Below are positions 1-10,418 of a stretch of DNA of 64,000 nucleotides, piece after piece. Where the stretch lies: the NCBI RefSeq assembly GCF_007995215.1, contig NZ_VCDK01000003.1, forward strand, positions 1,054,001-1,118,000, in the 5' to 3' direction. Position numbers and translations under genes: made by a program. The stretch is from Shimia ponticola (GTDB taxonomy: Bacteria; Pseudomonadota; Alphaproteobacteria; Rhodobacterales; Rhodobacteraceae). Below the pieces are notes generated by a model, which saw only the letters and a program-made list of their open reading frames with translations, ran no database searches and was not told the DNA's origin. Every line of letters starts with the position of its first letter. Position 1 is the first letter of the stretch.

Positions 1-160
1 AGGCTTCAACAAAGGTGCATTCGACCAAAGACGTCTCTTTGACAAACGCCATGCAAGTGGCGTCGTCCAAGCCGGCGGCGTCATGCACAACCGCACAGCC
101 GTTGCCGCCAAAGGGTCGATCCGTGAACGCATCGACCCAATCGACGGCATAGGTGCCCAT
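1..160 (-). CDS. PhzF-family isomerase-like protein, N-terminal part only
   Basis: Partial gene: the first 53 residues are present and the rest lies beyond position 1. The visible part has the PhzF-family opening, with DAFTDRPFGGN at residues 10-20 and a KETSLVECTFV segment at 41-51. Glu47 falls where PhzF-type isomerases carry the catalytic glutamate. PhzF proteins have a diaminopimelate-epimerase-like fold and most members have no known substrate. The ATG overlaps the stop codon of the DUF1150 gene (TGATG), so it is probably the last gene of an hsp20-DUF1150-phzF unit. The family call is fairly firm; the reaction is unknown. Confidence 0.75.
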   Translation of the reverse strand, partial: MGTYAVDWVDAFTDRPFGGNGCAVVHDAAGLDDATCMAFVKETSLVECTFVEA

Positions 161-384
161 CAGTGAACCGTAACCGGGCTCAGATCATTTTGACGGGCCA
201 AGACAAAGGCCATCCGCCGATCCGCGACCAATGCGAGTTGTTCACCATCGGCATTGTGCACGGCAAACAACTGGTCCCGGCCATCAGCCTCTTCCTGCAC
301 CTCTTGGGGCAAGTCAGAGACATTCACAGCCTTCACATAGACCAGGGCCTGTGCGCTTTCGGGAAATGCATATTTCGTATTCAT
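160..384 (-). CDS. DUF1150 family protein
   Basis: Small soluble protein of 74 residues with no signal peptide or membrane segment. The opening (MNTKYAFPE), the central VKAVNVSDLP and the late LALVADRRMAFVLARQ segment match the alphaproteobacterial DUF1150 family, whose function is not known. It begins 3 bp after the stop of the small heat-shock gene, an arrangement I know as common in Rhodobacterales. This suggests co-transcription and possibly a role alongside the chaperone; that link is inference. Its stop codon shares a base with the start of the PhzF-like gene. Confidence 0.8.
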   Translation of the reverse strand: MNTKYAFPESAQALVYVKAVNVSDLPQEVQEEADGRDQLFAVHNADGEQLALVADRRMAFVLARQNDLSPVTVH

Positions 385-387
385 CGC

Positions 388-801
388 TTAGCCTTTCTTG
401 ATCTGGATTGTCTGCACCACACGGTCTGGCACGGCACGCGTCAGATCCACATGCAGCAGACCGTTTTCCATCGTCGCATCGCCAACTTCGACCCCATCGG
501 CCAATACGAATGACCGTTGGAATTGCCGCGCCGCGATCCCGCGATGCAGAAAGATGCGTCCGTCTCCGTCATCAGATTGTCGACCACGGATCATCAACTG
601 CTGATCTTCAACGGTGATCGACAGATCCTGTTCCGCAAACCCCGCAAGCGCGAGTGTGATCCGATAGGAATGCTCAGATGTCTGTTCAATGTTGTACGGC
701 GGATATCCGTCGTTTCCGCTCTTCGCGGTGCGCTCAACCAGACGTTCCAGCTGATCAAACCCCAACAGGTAGGGATGCGCGCCAAGCGTCAGTTTTGTCA
801 T
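388..801 (-). CDS. Hsp20/alpha-crystallin small heat-shock protein
   Basis: ATP-independent holdase chaperone of 137 residues that would bind unfolding proteins under stress. The alpha-crystallin domain spans about residues 36-128, with the conserved A-x-x-x-N-G-L-L signature at 109-116. The C-terminal I-x-I motif (Ile132, Ile134), which drives oligomer assembly in this family, is present. I chose the ATG at 801 because AAGGA lies 9 bp upstream; a TTG six codons earlier would give a longer form with a poorer site. The DUF1150 gene follows immediately. No heat-shock promoter could be identified with confidence in the upstream gap. Confidence 0.88.
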   Translation of the reverse strand: MTKLTLGAHPYLLGFDQLERLVERTAKSGNDGYPPYNIEQTSEHSYRITLALAGFAEQDLSITVEDQQLMIRGRQSDDGDGRIFLHRGIAARQFQRSFVLADGVEVGDATMENGLLHVDLTRAVPDRVVQTIQIKKG

Positions 802-973
802 GGCTCCATGTCCTTTCAACCAAGCGACAAGCCGTCAGTAAGGCCCTGCCCGTGCAGCAACCTTTGATATGAATATGGTGTGGCCTTTCCCTGGCTGCAA
901 GTCTTTGCACCCTGGGCCAAAGGTCTGGTAAAGAAAGGACATCAGTCTCAGCCTCACTTCGCAAGGACCGCCG

Positions 974-1189
974 ATGACATCGCCTGAAATGGACCCAAAA
1001 GAGGTCATGCGCGTGGAACTCGAAGTTCTGCGGCGCGAACACCGCGATCTGGACGACGCGATTCAGGCTCTGGAAGAGAAGGCAACATCAGACCAACTGA
1101 CCCTGAGGCGCCTGAAAAAGCAGAAATTGCATCTCAAAGACCGCATTGCGCGTCTCGAAGACAAGATTACTCCCGACATTATCGCCTAA
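974..1189 (+). CDS. YdcH family (DUF465) small coiled-coil protein
   Basis: 71-residue, highly charged, mostly helical protein. The pattern LRREHRDLDDAIQALE (about residues 16-31) followed by LKKQKLHLKDRIARLED matches the DUF465/YdcH family, which forms a short helical hairpin and has no assigned activity. It stands alone, 70 bp upstream of purE on the same strand, and could share a transcript with it. A second in-frame ATG five codons downstream is a possible alternative start. Confidence 0.8.
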   Translation: MTSPEMDPKEVMRVELEVLRREHRDLDDAIQALEEKATSDQLTLRRLKKQKLHLKDRIARLEDKITPDIIA

Positions 1190-1258
1190 GCCGAATTGCG
1201 CTACCCGCGCGCTTGGCTATAGTCCGCCGCTTACAAAAACCGGCGTGCGGAGGGACCG

Positions 1259-1741
1259 ATGGCACAGGTTGGGATCATCATGGGAAGCCAGTCAGACTGG
1301 CCCACGATGAAGAAAGCGGCAGAGATCTTGGACGCCTTGGGGATCGACTATGAAACGCGCATCGTCTCTGCCCACCGGACCCCGGACCGGCTTTGGGACT
1401 ACGGCAAGACAGCCGTAGAACGTGGATTGAAAGTGATCATCGCGGGCGCGGGCGGTGCCGCCCACCTGCCCGGCATGATGGCGTCCAAGACACGTGTTCC
1501 GGTAGTCGGCGTTCCCATTCAGACGCGCGCGCTCTCTGGCGTCGATAGCCTTTATTCCATCGTGCAAATGCCACGCGGCTTTCCCGTTGCAACCATGGCA
1601 ATCGGCGAGGCAGGCGCGGCCAATGCTGGTTTGATGGCCGCCGGTATCCTTGCGACGCATGACCCGGACTTGGGCGAGCGCCTCGACACTTGGCGCAGCG
1701 ACCTCGCCGCCAGCATCCCAGAGGTCCCAACAGATGACTAA
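1259..1741 (+). CDS. purE: N5-carboxyaminoimidazole ribonucleotide mutase PurE
   Basis: Converts N5-CAIR to CAIR in purine synthesis, acting after PurK. The 160-residue length fits class I PurE. Diagnostic segments are [10 protein letters not shown] at 8-17, SAHRTPDR at 37-44 containing the active-site histidine (His39), and a glycine-rich [12 protein letters not shown] stretch. GGAGGGACC before the ATG supplies a ribosome site. The last eight bases overlap the start of purK, so the two are translationally coupled. No purine riboswitch or PurR-like operator is evident upstream. Confidence 0.97.
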   Translation: MAQVGIIMGSQSDWPTMKKAAEILDALGIDYETRIVSAHRTPDRLWDYGKTAVERGLKVIIAGAGGAAHLPGMMASKTRVPVVGVPIQTRALSGVDSLYSIVQMPRGFPVATMAIGEAGAANAGLMAAGILATHDPDLGERLDTWRSDLAASIPEVPTDD

Positions 1742-2807
1742 ACCGCTCGCACCCGGTGCAACGATAGGTATCCTCGGGGGCGGTCAATTGGGCCGCATGC
1801 TGGCCCTTGCGGCGGCACGGCTTGGCTTGAAATGCCATACCTATGACCCGGCGGTAGATGCCCCCGCTGCGCAGGTCTCTGATGCGCACACCGCCGCGCC
1901 GTATGACGACATCGCCGCCCTGACCGCCTTTGCCCAAGGCTGCGCCGTCGTCACCTATGAATTTGAAAACATCCCAACCGCTGCGCTCGACGCCATCGAA
2001 GGCGCCTGCCCGATCCACCCGGGACGCAAGGCGCTTGCGACATCTCAGGATCGGCTGACAGAGAAAGAGTTCCTGTCCGGCCTTGGGCTTCACGTCGCGC
2101 CTTACGCAGATATCACCAGCGCCGACGATATTCGCACCGCCATGGCGGACATGGGAACCGCTGGCATCCTGAAAACCCGCCGCTTTGGCTATGACGGCAA
2201 AGGACAGGTCCGGCTAAAGACCGCGGACGAGGCCGAAGAGGCCTTTGCCCAACTAAACGGCGCGCCTGCTATTCTCGAAGGCATGGTGCCACTGATGTCC
2301 GAAATATCGGTCATCGCTGCCCGTGCCACCGACGGCGCGGTTGCAGCCTTTGACCCGGGCGAGAATGTGCACAAGGACGGCATTCTAGATACAACCACGG
2401 TCCCGGCCAATGTGCCTAATCGGTTGAAATCGGACGCTGTTCTGACCGCTGGGCGCATCTTGAACGCGCTGGATTATGTCGGCGTGATCGGGGTCGAATT
2501 CTTCGTCACGCCATCAGGGTTGGTGGTCAATGAAATCGCGCCCCGGGTCCACAATTCGGGCCACTGGACCCAAAACGGATGCGCCATCGACCAGTTCGAG
2601 CAGCACATTCGCGCCATCGCAGGGTGGCCGCTCGGCGACGGCTCACGGCATTCGAATGTAAGGATGGAAAACCTGATCGGCGACGATATCGACCGCGTTC
2701 CTGATCTTGCCGCCAAAGGGGCTGCACTGCACCTGTATGGCAAGGCCGAGGCCCGCCCCGGCCGCAAGATGGCTCATGTGAATTTCATCACTGGCCCGGC
2801 TGGTTAA
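1734..2807 (+). CDS. purK: N5-carboxyaminoimidazole ribonucleotide synthase PurK
   Basis: ATP-grasp ligase that carboxylates AIR to N5-CAIR using bicarbonate and ATP, feeding PurE. The 357-residue protein opens with the nucleotide-binding [12 protein letters not shown] at 12-23. It also carries EFENIP, the GYDGKGQ loop of the ATP-grasp fold, and [13 protein letters not shown] near the metal site. The ATG at 1734 is preferred over an upstream start at 1650 because the upstream extension is low-complexity and the family begins just before GILGGGQLG. It overlaps the purE stop by 8 bp. Confidence 0.96.
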   Translation: MTKPLAPGATIGILGGGQLGRMLALAAARLGLKCHTYDPAVDAPAAQVSDAHTAAPYDDIAALTAFAQGCAVVTYEFENIPTAALDAIEGACPIHPGRKALATSQDRLTEKEFLSGLGLHVAPYADITSADDIRTAMADMGTAGILKTRRFGYDGKGQVRLKTADEAEEAFAQLNGAPAILEGMVPLMSEISVIAARATDGAVAAFDPGENVHKDGILDTTTVPANVPNRLKSDAVLTAGRILNALDYVGVIGVEFFVTPSGLVVNEIAPRVHNSGHWTQNGCAIDQFEQHIRAIAGWPLGDGSRHSNVRMENLIGDDIDRVPDLAAKGAALHLYGKAEARPGRKMAHVNFITGPAG

Positions 2808-2816
2808 GCCACCGGC

Positions 2817-3542
2817 TCATTGGCCGAACAAAGCCTCGGAATAGGTCAGTGTTCGATCAAATTGCCCGGTTTCAAGGAACGCCTCGACCTGATCAATCAC
2901 TAGCGGGTTCACCATCATGTAGGTATGCGTGACGGGCAAAACGATGTGATCATCCATCCCGGCAATCCGGGTCGATGACACAGACACCTTGCCATCGTCA
3001 GGCCCATCAATCAGGCCTGAATAGACCGGGTTGGCAGAGCGATTGCCCGCAATGATCCCCACCTCGCCAGCGAGTGGCGGCAGTTGGTTTGGCACAGACC
3101 CATCACCGGTCCCAAGTTGTTGTCCCGCTGGACCGTTGATCCAGTCAAAAAGGGCGATCTCACCCAGTTCATCCACCAGTTCCGATCCTTGGTGCGGCGG
3201 GGCCAGCATCACGATCCGTCCGACGTTCTCATGCGGGCCTTGGGCAAGCCACGCGCGAACAAGAATGCCGCCCATGGAATGGGTCACGAAATGCACGGGC
3301 GTGCTCTGACACATCGCAGCCGCTTGTGGGACGGCCGAGATCAAGTCTTCAATCGGGCGTTCGGTCGATGGATAGGTTGGGCGCACGGTCTCATAACCGT
3401 CACGGCTCAGCGCCATATCCATGACCCAGAGCGATGCGTCCGTCCGCGCGAGGCCATGCAACAACACCACGCAATCCGCCGCCGCAGCGGCAGGAGCGAT
3501 CAAAACCCAAAAACTCAGCAATAGTCGTTTCATAAAACTCAT
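2817..3542 (-). CDS. secreted lipase-like alpha/beta hydrolase
   Basis: 241-residue protein with a signal peptide (hydrophobic core within residues 4-22, AAAAAD cleavage region). The alpha/beta hydrolase fold is marked by VVLLHGLA at 25-32 (oxyanion region) and a lipase-type elbow THSMGG at 87-92 with nucleophile Ser89. A VTHTYM segment near the C-terminus probably supplies the catalytic histidine. It resembles small periplasmic or secreted acylglycerol lipases; the substrate is not known. Start choice: ATG at 3542 with GGGTGA upstream; another ATG three codons in is possible. It converges on purK. Confidence 0.75.
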   Translation of the reverse strand: MSFMKRLLLSFWVLIAPAAAAADCVVLLHGLARTDASLWVMDMALSRDGYETVRPTYPSTERPIEDLISAVPQAAAMCQSTPVHFVTHSMGGILVRAWLAQGPHENVGRIVMLAPPHQGSELVDELGEIALFDWINGPAGQQLGTGDGSVPNQLPPLAGEVGIIAGNRSANPVYSGLIDGPDDGKVSVSSTRIAGMDDHIVLPVTHTYMMVNPLVIDQVEAFLETGQFDRTLTYSEALFGQ

Positions 3543-3581
3543 GTAGACATCACCCGCTTGGACCCAAAACACACCGTTACG

Positions 3582-4421
3582 TCACGCACGCTTGGCCGAG
3601 GCCGTCAACGCAACCGCGATGCCGCCCAAAACGATCAGTGTCGCGATCATGAATCGAAGGGTCAGGTCTTCGCCCAGAAACAGAACCCCGCCCGCTGTGG
3701 CGATAACGGGGACAGTCAGTTGCGCCACCGCTGCGCTGGTTGATTTCAACTGCGGCAAGACAGTGTACCACAGCGCATAGCCCAGCGCCGAAGTGATCGC
3801 CCCCGAGATGATCGCCCAGACCGCGCCCATTGGCGTAACCCCATCCTGCACAAGCGCCCACGCCAACAGCGTCGCAGGCACTGTCCACAGAAAGTTTCCA
3901 GCCGTCGCACCAAGCGGATCAGACTGCCCCCGCCCAAACAGGGAATAAAGCCCCCATCCAATACCGGATACTGCCATAAGGAGCGACCCAACCAGATCAG
4001 GCGCACCTCCGCCCGAAGGCCACAACAAGAGAACCAACCCACCAAAGGCCATCGCCATTCCCAACCAGCGGGCCAAAGGGATCACCTCGCGGGTATAAAG
4101 CGCACCTGCAAACATGGTTAGCTGCACGACACCAAACAGGATCAGCGCCCCCAGACCGGCGGGCAAAGTCACGTAAGCCAGAGAAAACGCCAGCACGTAA
4201 AGCAGGAGTGACCCTGCCCCCTTTGCGCGCGCCTCAACCGACCGTCTTTGTGATTGCCCACGGAGGGTCATCAAAACAGAGAGCATCAACGCCCCCGCGG
4301 CGATCCGGATCGCGGCAAAGGCAATTGGCCCGGTCTCGCCGTCAATCAATCCAACCCGCCCCAGAACAGAATTCGAGGCGAATGCGACCATCGTCACCGC
4401 TGTCAGCAAAAAGACCTTCAT
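3582..4421 (-). CDS. DMT-superfamily (EamA) transporter
   Basis: 279-residue inner-membrane protein with about ten hydrophobic helices in two tandem EamA repeats, the second opening near LVGSLLMAVSGIGWGLYSLFGR. This is typical of drug/metabolite exporters such as RhtA- or YdcZ-like carriers. The first helix (FLLTAVTMVAFASNSVLGR) shows the family's N-S-V/I-x-x-R pattern. Substrate cannot be predicted. It lies between the PhnM-like gene and the lipase on the same strand, with 39-bp gaps on either side. Confidence 0.85.
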   Translation of the reverse strand: MKVFLLTAVTMVAFASNSVLGRVGLIDGETGPIAFAAIRIAAGALMLSVLMTLRGQSQRRSVEARAKGAGSLLLYVLAFSLAYVTLPAGLGALILFGVVQLTMFAGALYTREVIPLARWLGMAMAFGGLVLLLWPSGGGAPDLVGSLLMAVSGIGWGLYSLFGRGQSDPLGATAGNFLWTVPATLLAWALVQDGVTPMGAVWAIISGAITSALGYALWYTVLPQLKSTSAAVAQLTVPVIATAGGVLFLGEDLTLRFMIATLIVLGGIAVALTASAKRA

Positions 4422-4460
4422 GCGTCCTGCATGACGCGGCGCGCGGGAAATGAAAAGCTA

Positions 4461-5528
4461 TCACACTCCAAGGTGATCAGCCAATTCGCCGGCAATGAAA
4501 CTCCACCGCCCCGCGACCATGGTGCCGACAATCCGGTTATCTGGGGTCATTACGACGATATCGGCGCGGTAGCCGGGGGCAATCACGCCGCGATCCGCCA
4601 ATCCCATGACGGCCGCAGGCTTTGCCGAGATCAGGTCCCACGCGCGCCCAGACGGCATGTCCGCGTCCAAGGCCAGCGCGGCGTTGGCCAAGGCCGGATA
4701 ATGATAATCAGAAACCAACACATCGCAGGCACCGCGGATGACATGGTCCCGCGCGACCAAACCGCCACCATGGCTGCCGCCCCGCACGATATTGGGCGCG
4801 CCCAAGATCACTGGGGCGTTGCCGTCACGCGCCGCATCGACAGCCTCTGACGTCACTGGAAACTCGGCGATATCTGCCCCAGCATCAGCATACCACGCCC
4901 GCGCCGTTGCGCTTGCATCATCATGGCTGCCTACGCGAACACGGCGCGCGCGCAGGTCGGACACAAACTGCTTTACCGCATCTGGAACCGACGCCTGCCG
5001 CGCATGCAGGTCTTGCAAAAGCGCCAGATGCGCCTCGGGTGAGCGGCCGGATTTCAGAGCCTGCCCTGTCAGGCGCGGTGGGCGTTTCCCTTTCGCCAAG
5101 GCGTTGTGCGGCAAATGATCGTTCAACACGACATAGCCAATCCCCGCGGACTCGACCAAATTTAGGATGTCATCAAACTGGTCAATCAGACTGATTTCCA
5201 CGCGCAATTGGATGCGCATGTCTGTTCGCAATTCATCTCGGATGTCTGCCAGCGTCGCGATCATGCGCTTGGCGAAATCAGGCCCCCTCATACCGCCTTC
5301 CCAGGACCAGAATTGGGCAAGATAGGCGGTCGTCACCCCGGACGCGGCAAGCTCTGCGTCCAAGGCATAAAACCCTTGTCGCAGATCCTTTAATGCGCCG
5401 CGTCTGGGGGCGAGGTGACGTTCGAAACCGTCACCATGCAGGTCAACAATTCCGGGGCGCACCTGAAACCCATCGAACTGGCTTAGAAAACCTTCGATAC
5501 CGGCAGGAAAAACAGAATCGCGTGGCAT
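4461..5528 (-). CDS. PhnM-like amidohydrolase (alkylphosphonate-type), orphan
   Basis: 355-residue metal-dependent hydrolase of the amidohydrolase superfamily. VRPGIVDLHGDGFERH at 23-38 is the hallmark of PhnM, the ribose 1-methylphosphonate 5-triphosphate diphosphatase of the C-P lyase pathway (His31, Asp33 and His38 lie in the metal region). Later SHDDAS and VSDYHYP segments and the C-terminal APGYRADIVV stretch complete the barrel. No other phn gene is in the window, so the true substrate may differ. I leave out the gene symbol for that reason. The ATG follows a GGGG-rich site. Confidence 0.75.
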   Translation of the reverse strand: MPRDSVFPAGIEGFLSQFDGFQVRPGIVDLHGDGFERHLAPRRGALKDLRQGFYALDAELAASGVTTAYLAQFWSWEGGMRGPDFAKRMIATLADIRDELRTDMRIQLRVEISLIDQFDDILNLVESAGIGYVVLNDHLPHNALAKGKRPPRLTGQALKSGRSPEAHLALLQDLHARQASVPDAVKQFVSDLRARRVRVGSHDDASATARAWYADAGADIAEFPVTSEAVDAARDGNAPVILGAPNIVRGGSHGGGLVARDHVIRGACDVLVSDYHYPALANAALALDADMPSGRAWDLISAKPAAVMGLADRGVIAPGYRADIVVMTPDNRIVGTMVAGRWSFIAGELADHLGV

Positions 5529-5592
5529 GGCATCCCCTTTCAGGTCGCGCTGGTCCTAAGCCAAACAAATCGCCGAGGCGACCACATCAAAC

Positions 5593-5629
5593 GAAAAGGG
5601 CCCCGCGTTTCCGCGAGGCCCTCTTTTTT
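5593..5629 (-). terminator. groESL transcription terminator
   Basis: GC-rich stem AGGGCC/GGCCCT extended by CGCG/CGCG around a four-base loop (5597-5622). In the groL direction it ends in CCCTTTTCG. A T-run is also present on the opposite strand, so it may work both ways. It lies about 90 bp past the groL stop, after two further hairpins. Confidence 0.8.
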
Positions 5630-5651
5630 GACTGACGGTGTGGTTCTTGGC

Positions 5652-5712
5652 CGATTTTGCGAACAAAATCGCCTGTCACCAACACACAGGTTTTTCGCGA
5701 CTGCGAAAAACC
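5652..5712 (-). other. paired perfect hairpins in the groL 3' untranslated region
   Basis: Two perfect inverted repeats precede the terminator. The first, GGTTTTTCGC/GCGAAAAACC (5689-5698 with 5703-5712), starts 3 nt after the groL stop. The second, CGATTTTG/CAAAATCG (5652-5659 with 5664-5671), has a UUCG loop in the transcript. Neither is followed directly by a U-run, so they look like mRNA-stabilising or processing elements rather than terminators. The function is inferred only. Confidence 0.6.
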
Positions 5713-5715
5713 GTC

Positions 5716-7362
<1,647 letters not shown>

Positions 7363-7414
7363 TCAGCTCCTATGAATTTGAGTTTTCGGGAAAGCGTTGG
7401 GGATGGACTGTCGA

Positions 7415-7702
7415 TTACGACAGGATGCCCAGGATGTCGCTTTCTTTCATGATCAGCAGCTCTTTGCCGTCGACGGTGACCTCGGTGCCCGACCATTTGC
7501 CGAACAGAACCTTGTCGCCTTCTTTGACAGACATCGGGATCAGTTCACCCGAGTCTTTGCGAGCGCCTTCGCCAGCAGCGACGATCAGGCCTTCAGCAGG
7601 CTTTTCTTTCGCGGTATCGGGGATGATCAGACCACCAGCGGTCTTTTCCTCGCTCTCAACACGTTCCACCAGAACGCGATCGTGAAGCGGCTTCAATGCC
7701 AT
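7415..7702 (-). CDS. groS: 10 kDa co-chaperonin GroES
   Basis: 95-residue lid of the GroEL cage. It begins [15 protein letters not shown] and carries the mobile loop [14 protein letters not shown] at about 17-30 that docks on GroEL. Full length. First gene of the operon, preceded by the CIRCE element 33 bp upstream of the start codon and by an AAGGAG-like site. The only groES in the window. Confidence 0.99.
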   Translation of the reverse strand: MALKPLHDRVLVERVESEEKTAGGLIIPDTAKEKPAEGLIVAAGEGARKDSGELIPMSVKEGDKVLFGKWSGTEVTVDGKELLIMKESDILGILS

Positions 7703-7734
7703 CTTTGATGCTCCTTAGATCAAAGTTTCTCCCT

Positions 7735-7761
7735 TTAGCACTCCCTCATGGTGAGTGCTAA
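7735..7761 (-). promoter_or_regulatory. CIRCE operator (HrcA binding site)
   Basis: A perfect inverted repeat, TTAGCACTC at 7735-7743 and GAGTGCTAA at 7753-7761, separated by nine bases. This is the exact CIRCE consensus bound by the HrcA repressor. It lies just upstream of groES, so heat induction by HrcA release is expected. The hrcA gene itself is not in the window. Confidence 0.97.
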
Positions 7762-7975
7762 CGGACGGGGAAGTATGGATCACGCAGCGGTGAGTCAACA
7801 TCTGCCTGCAAACTTCTAGGAAGAATTCTTGCTTTTCGCTGCAGCAGTCCCACCCAGACGCGCGCCTTCGCCCATGCGCCATTCCCCGCCGACGCAATCA
7901 ACAGCGAAAATGCTGCAGTTGCACAATGTTGCTTCCATACCTAGGTCGATCTCGACTACCCAAGGTTGCGACCCA

Positions 7976-8788
7976 ATGAACAGACTTATCCTTCCCCTTA
8001 TATTCTCCGCTCTTCCCTTTCAGGTATTGGCCCATGGCTTTGACGCCCATCCACAGGGGCTTTCGGGAACACAATTAACCTTCGGGACAACCGTTGCCGA
8101 CGTGGGCGACAACAGCGCATCCATCGTCGAATTGCGCGGTGCTTCCGCGTTTGATTTCGGACGGGGCGTGTCGCTTCAATTCGACTGGGGCTTTTTCGGG
8201 AACGATGATCGCATTGACGGCGTCGATGACACAGACGGGTTCAAGAACCTGCGCTTGCTGACTGCCGTCCGCATGTCGCCAGACCTGACGCTGGGCGCAT
8301 CCGCGAGCTACATCAAGATCGAACGCGAAGAGACCGACAGCCTTGGCCTGCATTTTTTGTGGGACGACAGCGCCACGCGGGTCGAAGCGATTGCAGAGGC
8401 TTTCGAGTCCCCCATCGACACCGCAACCTATCTGGGGTTGACCACGACCACTCCTTTGGCCGGCATGCCTGACACAGACTTCTTTGCCGCCGTTGATCAT
8501 ATAGATGGCGCAGACCTTGACCGTGAGAGTGCGCAAATTGGTCTGAGGCATTCCTATTCGCCCAACTGGGCCCTCAGCGCTGCGCTGACGCATGATGACC
8601 AATACGGCCACACGAATGAATTGCGTGTTGGGGCGGATTATTCGCTTTCTGCAGGGCGCACAGCGCATGCGTTTATCGGCGCAGGTGAAGACAGTGCGTC
8701 GGCGGGTATCACCTTTCGCTACGCGGTCGGCGCAGCGCGCACTGCGCCGCTCTTTGATCTATCGCTGTTTTCTGCGGCGTTTCGCTAA
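7976..8788 (+). CDS. secreted or outer-membrane protein of unknown function
   Basis: 270 residues with a clear signal peptide (hydrophobic core in residues 3-16, VLAHG cleavage region). The rest alternates short hydrophobic and polar stretches (for example VSLQFDWGFF, LTLGASASYIKI) and ends in an aromatic-containing C-terminus (LFSAAFR). This looks like an outer-membrane beta-barrel, but I do not recognise the family. The ATG at 7976 was chosen because the signal peptide begins there. The gene is divergent from groESL and convergent with the methyltransferase that ends at 8793. Confidence 0.65.
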   Translation: MNRLILPLIFSALPFQVLAHGFDAHPQGLSGTQLTFGTTVADVGDNSASIVELRGASAFDFGRGVSLQFDWGFFGNDDRIDGVDDTDGFKNLRLLTAVRMSPDLTLGASASYIKIEREETDSLGLHFLWDDSATRVEAIAEAFESPIDTATYLGLTTTTPLAGMPDTDFFAAVDHIDGADLDRESAQIGLRHSYSPNWALSAALTHDDQYGHTNELRVGADYSLSAGRTAHAFIGAGEDSASAGITFRYAVGAARTAPLFDLSLFSAAFR

Positions 8789-8792
8789 CGCG

Positions 8793-9569
8793 CTATTCGG
8801 CGGCAATGCCTTTGCTTAGAGGTCCCTGTTCGGCAAGCCTGTCCTCAGCCTCTGACAATGCCTTTTGGGTAGTTCGCAATTCGCCACGCGTGCGGGCCAG
8901 TTGTTTGACCAGATGGTTCACACGTTTGTTGTAGAATTTGGGAAGCACATAGGTGGCCGCCTCTGGCATGATCTCATGTTCCGCAAGCAGATCACTGACT
9001 GGAGCGCCGTCTTTCACGAAGAAGAGCAGGTTTTGTTTGAACCAGATCGCCATTTCTTCCATCGCAAAAAGCTGACGGCGGAACGGATCAAAACAGCGAT
9101 ACCCGTGAGAGGCAAAGCGTTCCGCCCAGTTTCCCTGCCATTGGCAGTTGATGTGGCCAGCGCCCTTTTGACCCGGGATTGCAGCGGAAAACAGCACGTA
9201 ATCTGACAACGCGGTAAGCTCCGCCACAAAGTCGTCTGACCGTTCTGCGTTCAGATGCTCCGCCACCTCGAGCGAGCTGGCCATCTCGTACCGCTTTTCC
9301 GTGCGGTATGGCGCGTTCAGATCATGAATGGTGTACACGCTGTCGTCGACAGCACAGTCCAGATCCGCCACCCAAGGTCCGTCGACACCGTGAATATCGG
9401 CACCATGCACCTTCATCGCCGACAGAAAGAACCCCATGCCGCAGCCAAGGTCGATAACGCTCTTGGGTTGGTGATATTTGATCAAAAGCGAAGCAAGGTT
9501 CCGTGCCACGCGGGTTCGGCGTTCGCGGCCCTTATCATGGGCCTCGAACATCGAGGAATAATCATGCAT
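8793..9569 (-). CDS. class I SAM-dependent methyltransferase
   Basis: 258 residues. Motif I (VIDLGCGMGF at 38-47) and an acidic residue after the second strand (GVDGPWV at 61-67) show a Rossmann methyltransferase. The last 40 residues (KQLARTRGELRTTQKAL and onward) look like a short coiled coil, unusual for a bare enzyme and possibly an oligomerisation tail. The substrate is unknown. Similar proteins are found among surface-polysaccharide genes, but no such genes lie nearby. Confidence 0.75.
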   Translation of the reverse strand: MHDYSSMFEAHDKGRERRTRVARNLASLLIKYHQPKSVIDLGCGMGFFLSAMKVHGADIHGVDGPWVADLDCAVDDSVYTIHDLNAPYRTEKRYEMASSLEVAEHLNAERSDDFVAELTALSDYVLFSAAIPGQKGAGHINCQWQGNWAERFASHGYRCFDPFRRQLFAMEEMAIWFKQNLLFFVKDGAPVSDLLAEHEIMPEAATYVLPKFYNKRVNHLVKQLARTRGELRTTQKALSEAEDRLAEQGPLSKGIAAE

Positions 9570-9692
9570 TTTCTGTCCGCCTCAATTGTTATGCGGGCTT
9601 TTTGCCCATTTTTTCGTAAGTCTAACAAATACCATGCAAAACGCCTAGCACGGATTTCCAAGGCCACGGCAAGCTCTTGAAATCAATGCACT

Positions 9693-10355
9693 TCAATCCT
9701 CGGACGGCAGCACATCCCCCCAATCAGCAAGCCCCTTTTGGCCCGCATCGGTCAGGGCATAAACGCCGGTTTCGACCTTGGAGAACCAACCATAGTGGTT
9801 ATCCCGCATCAGCGTTGTGGCTTGCTTAACGCCCGTGGCCTTGGCGACGATTGCGCCTTTCTCTGGTCCGGTATTCGCGAGATAGGCCGCGCATTTCACC
9901 GCATCTTGCCGATAGCCCGTGACAATGCCGTGTCGCGTTGCACCCCCGGCGTTAGGGTCACCTTCCAGTCGGGCAAATTCGCGGAGTAAACGCGCCGACT
10001 TCTTTTTGTTTTTGCGGGGCGCATAAGGACCCGGGTCGGCCTGCACTTCGACCATCCCGTCATCGCGCACGGTCAAAAGCCCCAGACCAAGTCTGCGGCA
10101 TAGCCCGAGATTGTCTCGAAGCGCCTTGCGCCCTTTGGGTCGCGGCACGCCGATATAGACCTGATCCGACACCGCCAACCGTGCAATCGCCTGATGAAAC
10201 AGGGTCAGCGAAAACCCGATCTTGAGCTCAACGATGACCGGCGGCTCACCCCCGCGCAGCGCCACGATATCCGCGGCACCCACCTCTCCTTTCACCTCAT
10301 AGCCCTGCCTTTGCAGGTAGGCCTTGATCGGTGGGTAAAGGTCAGCTTCGCGCAT
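9693..10355 (-). CDS. DUF2161 family PD-(D/E)XK-type nuclease-like protein
   Basis: 220 residues. Residues 26-45 hold the PD-(D/E)XK core: Asp29 in GAADIVAL, then Glu43 and Lys45 in VIVELK, matching the family annotated as DUF2161 putative phosphodiesterase. A basic linker (RKNKKKSAR) follows, then a C-terminal region that looks like a winged helix (GIVTGYRQDAVKCAAYL and beyond). It could act on nucleic acid, but no activity is established. The ATG at 10355 was preferred over an earlier start because the family begins MREADLYPPIK. Confidence 0.75.
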   Translation of the reverse strand: MREADLYPPIKAYLQRQGYEVKGEVGAADIVALRGGEPPVIVELKIGFSLTLFHQAIARLAVSDQVYIGVPRPKGRKALRDNLGLCRRLGLGLLTVRDDGMVEVQADPGPYAPRKNKKKSARLLREFARLEGDPNAGGATRHGIVTGYRQDAVKCAAYLANTGPEKGAIVAKATGVKQATTLMRDNHYGWFSKVETGVYALTDAGQKGLADWGDVLPSED

Positions 10356-10418
10356 GCGTGATCCGTCACAATGGGGCTGCGCAAGGGAACCCCACGCGCA
10401 ACCCTGTTTCAAGCGGTT

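Noticed and set aside
7833-7910. Long-range inverted repeat TTTTCGCTG/CAGCGAAAA upstream of the envelope protein gene
   Set aside because: Nine bases with about 60 bp between arms; could occur by chance and has no supporting context.
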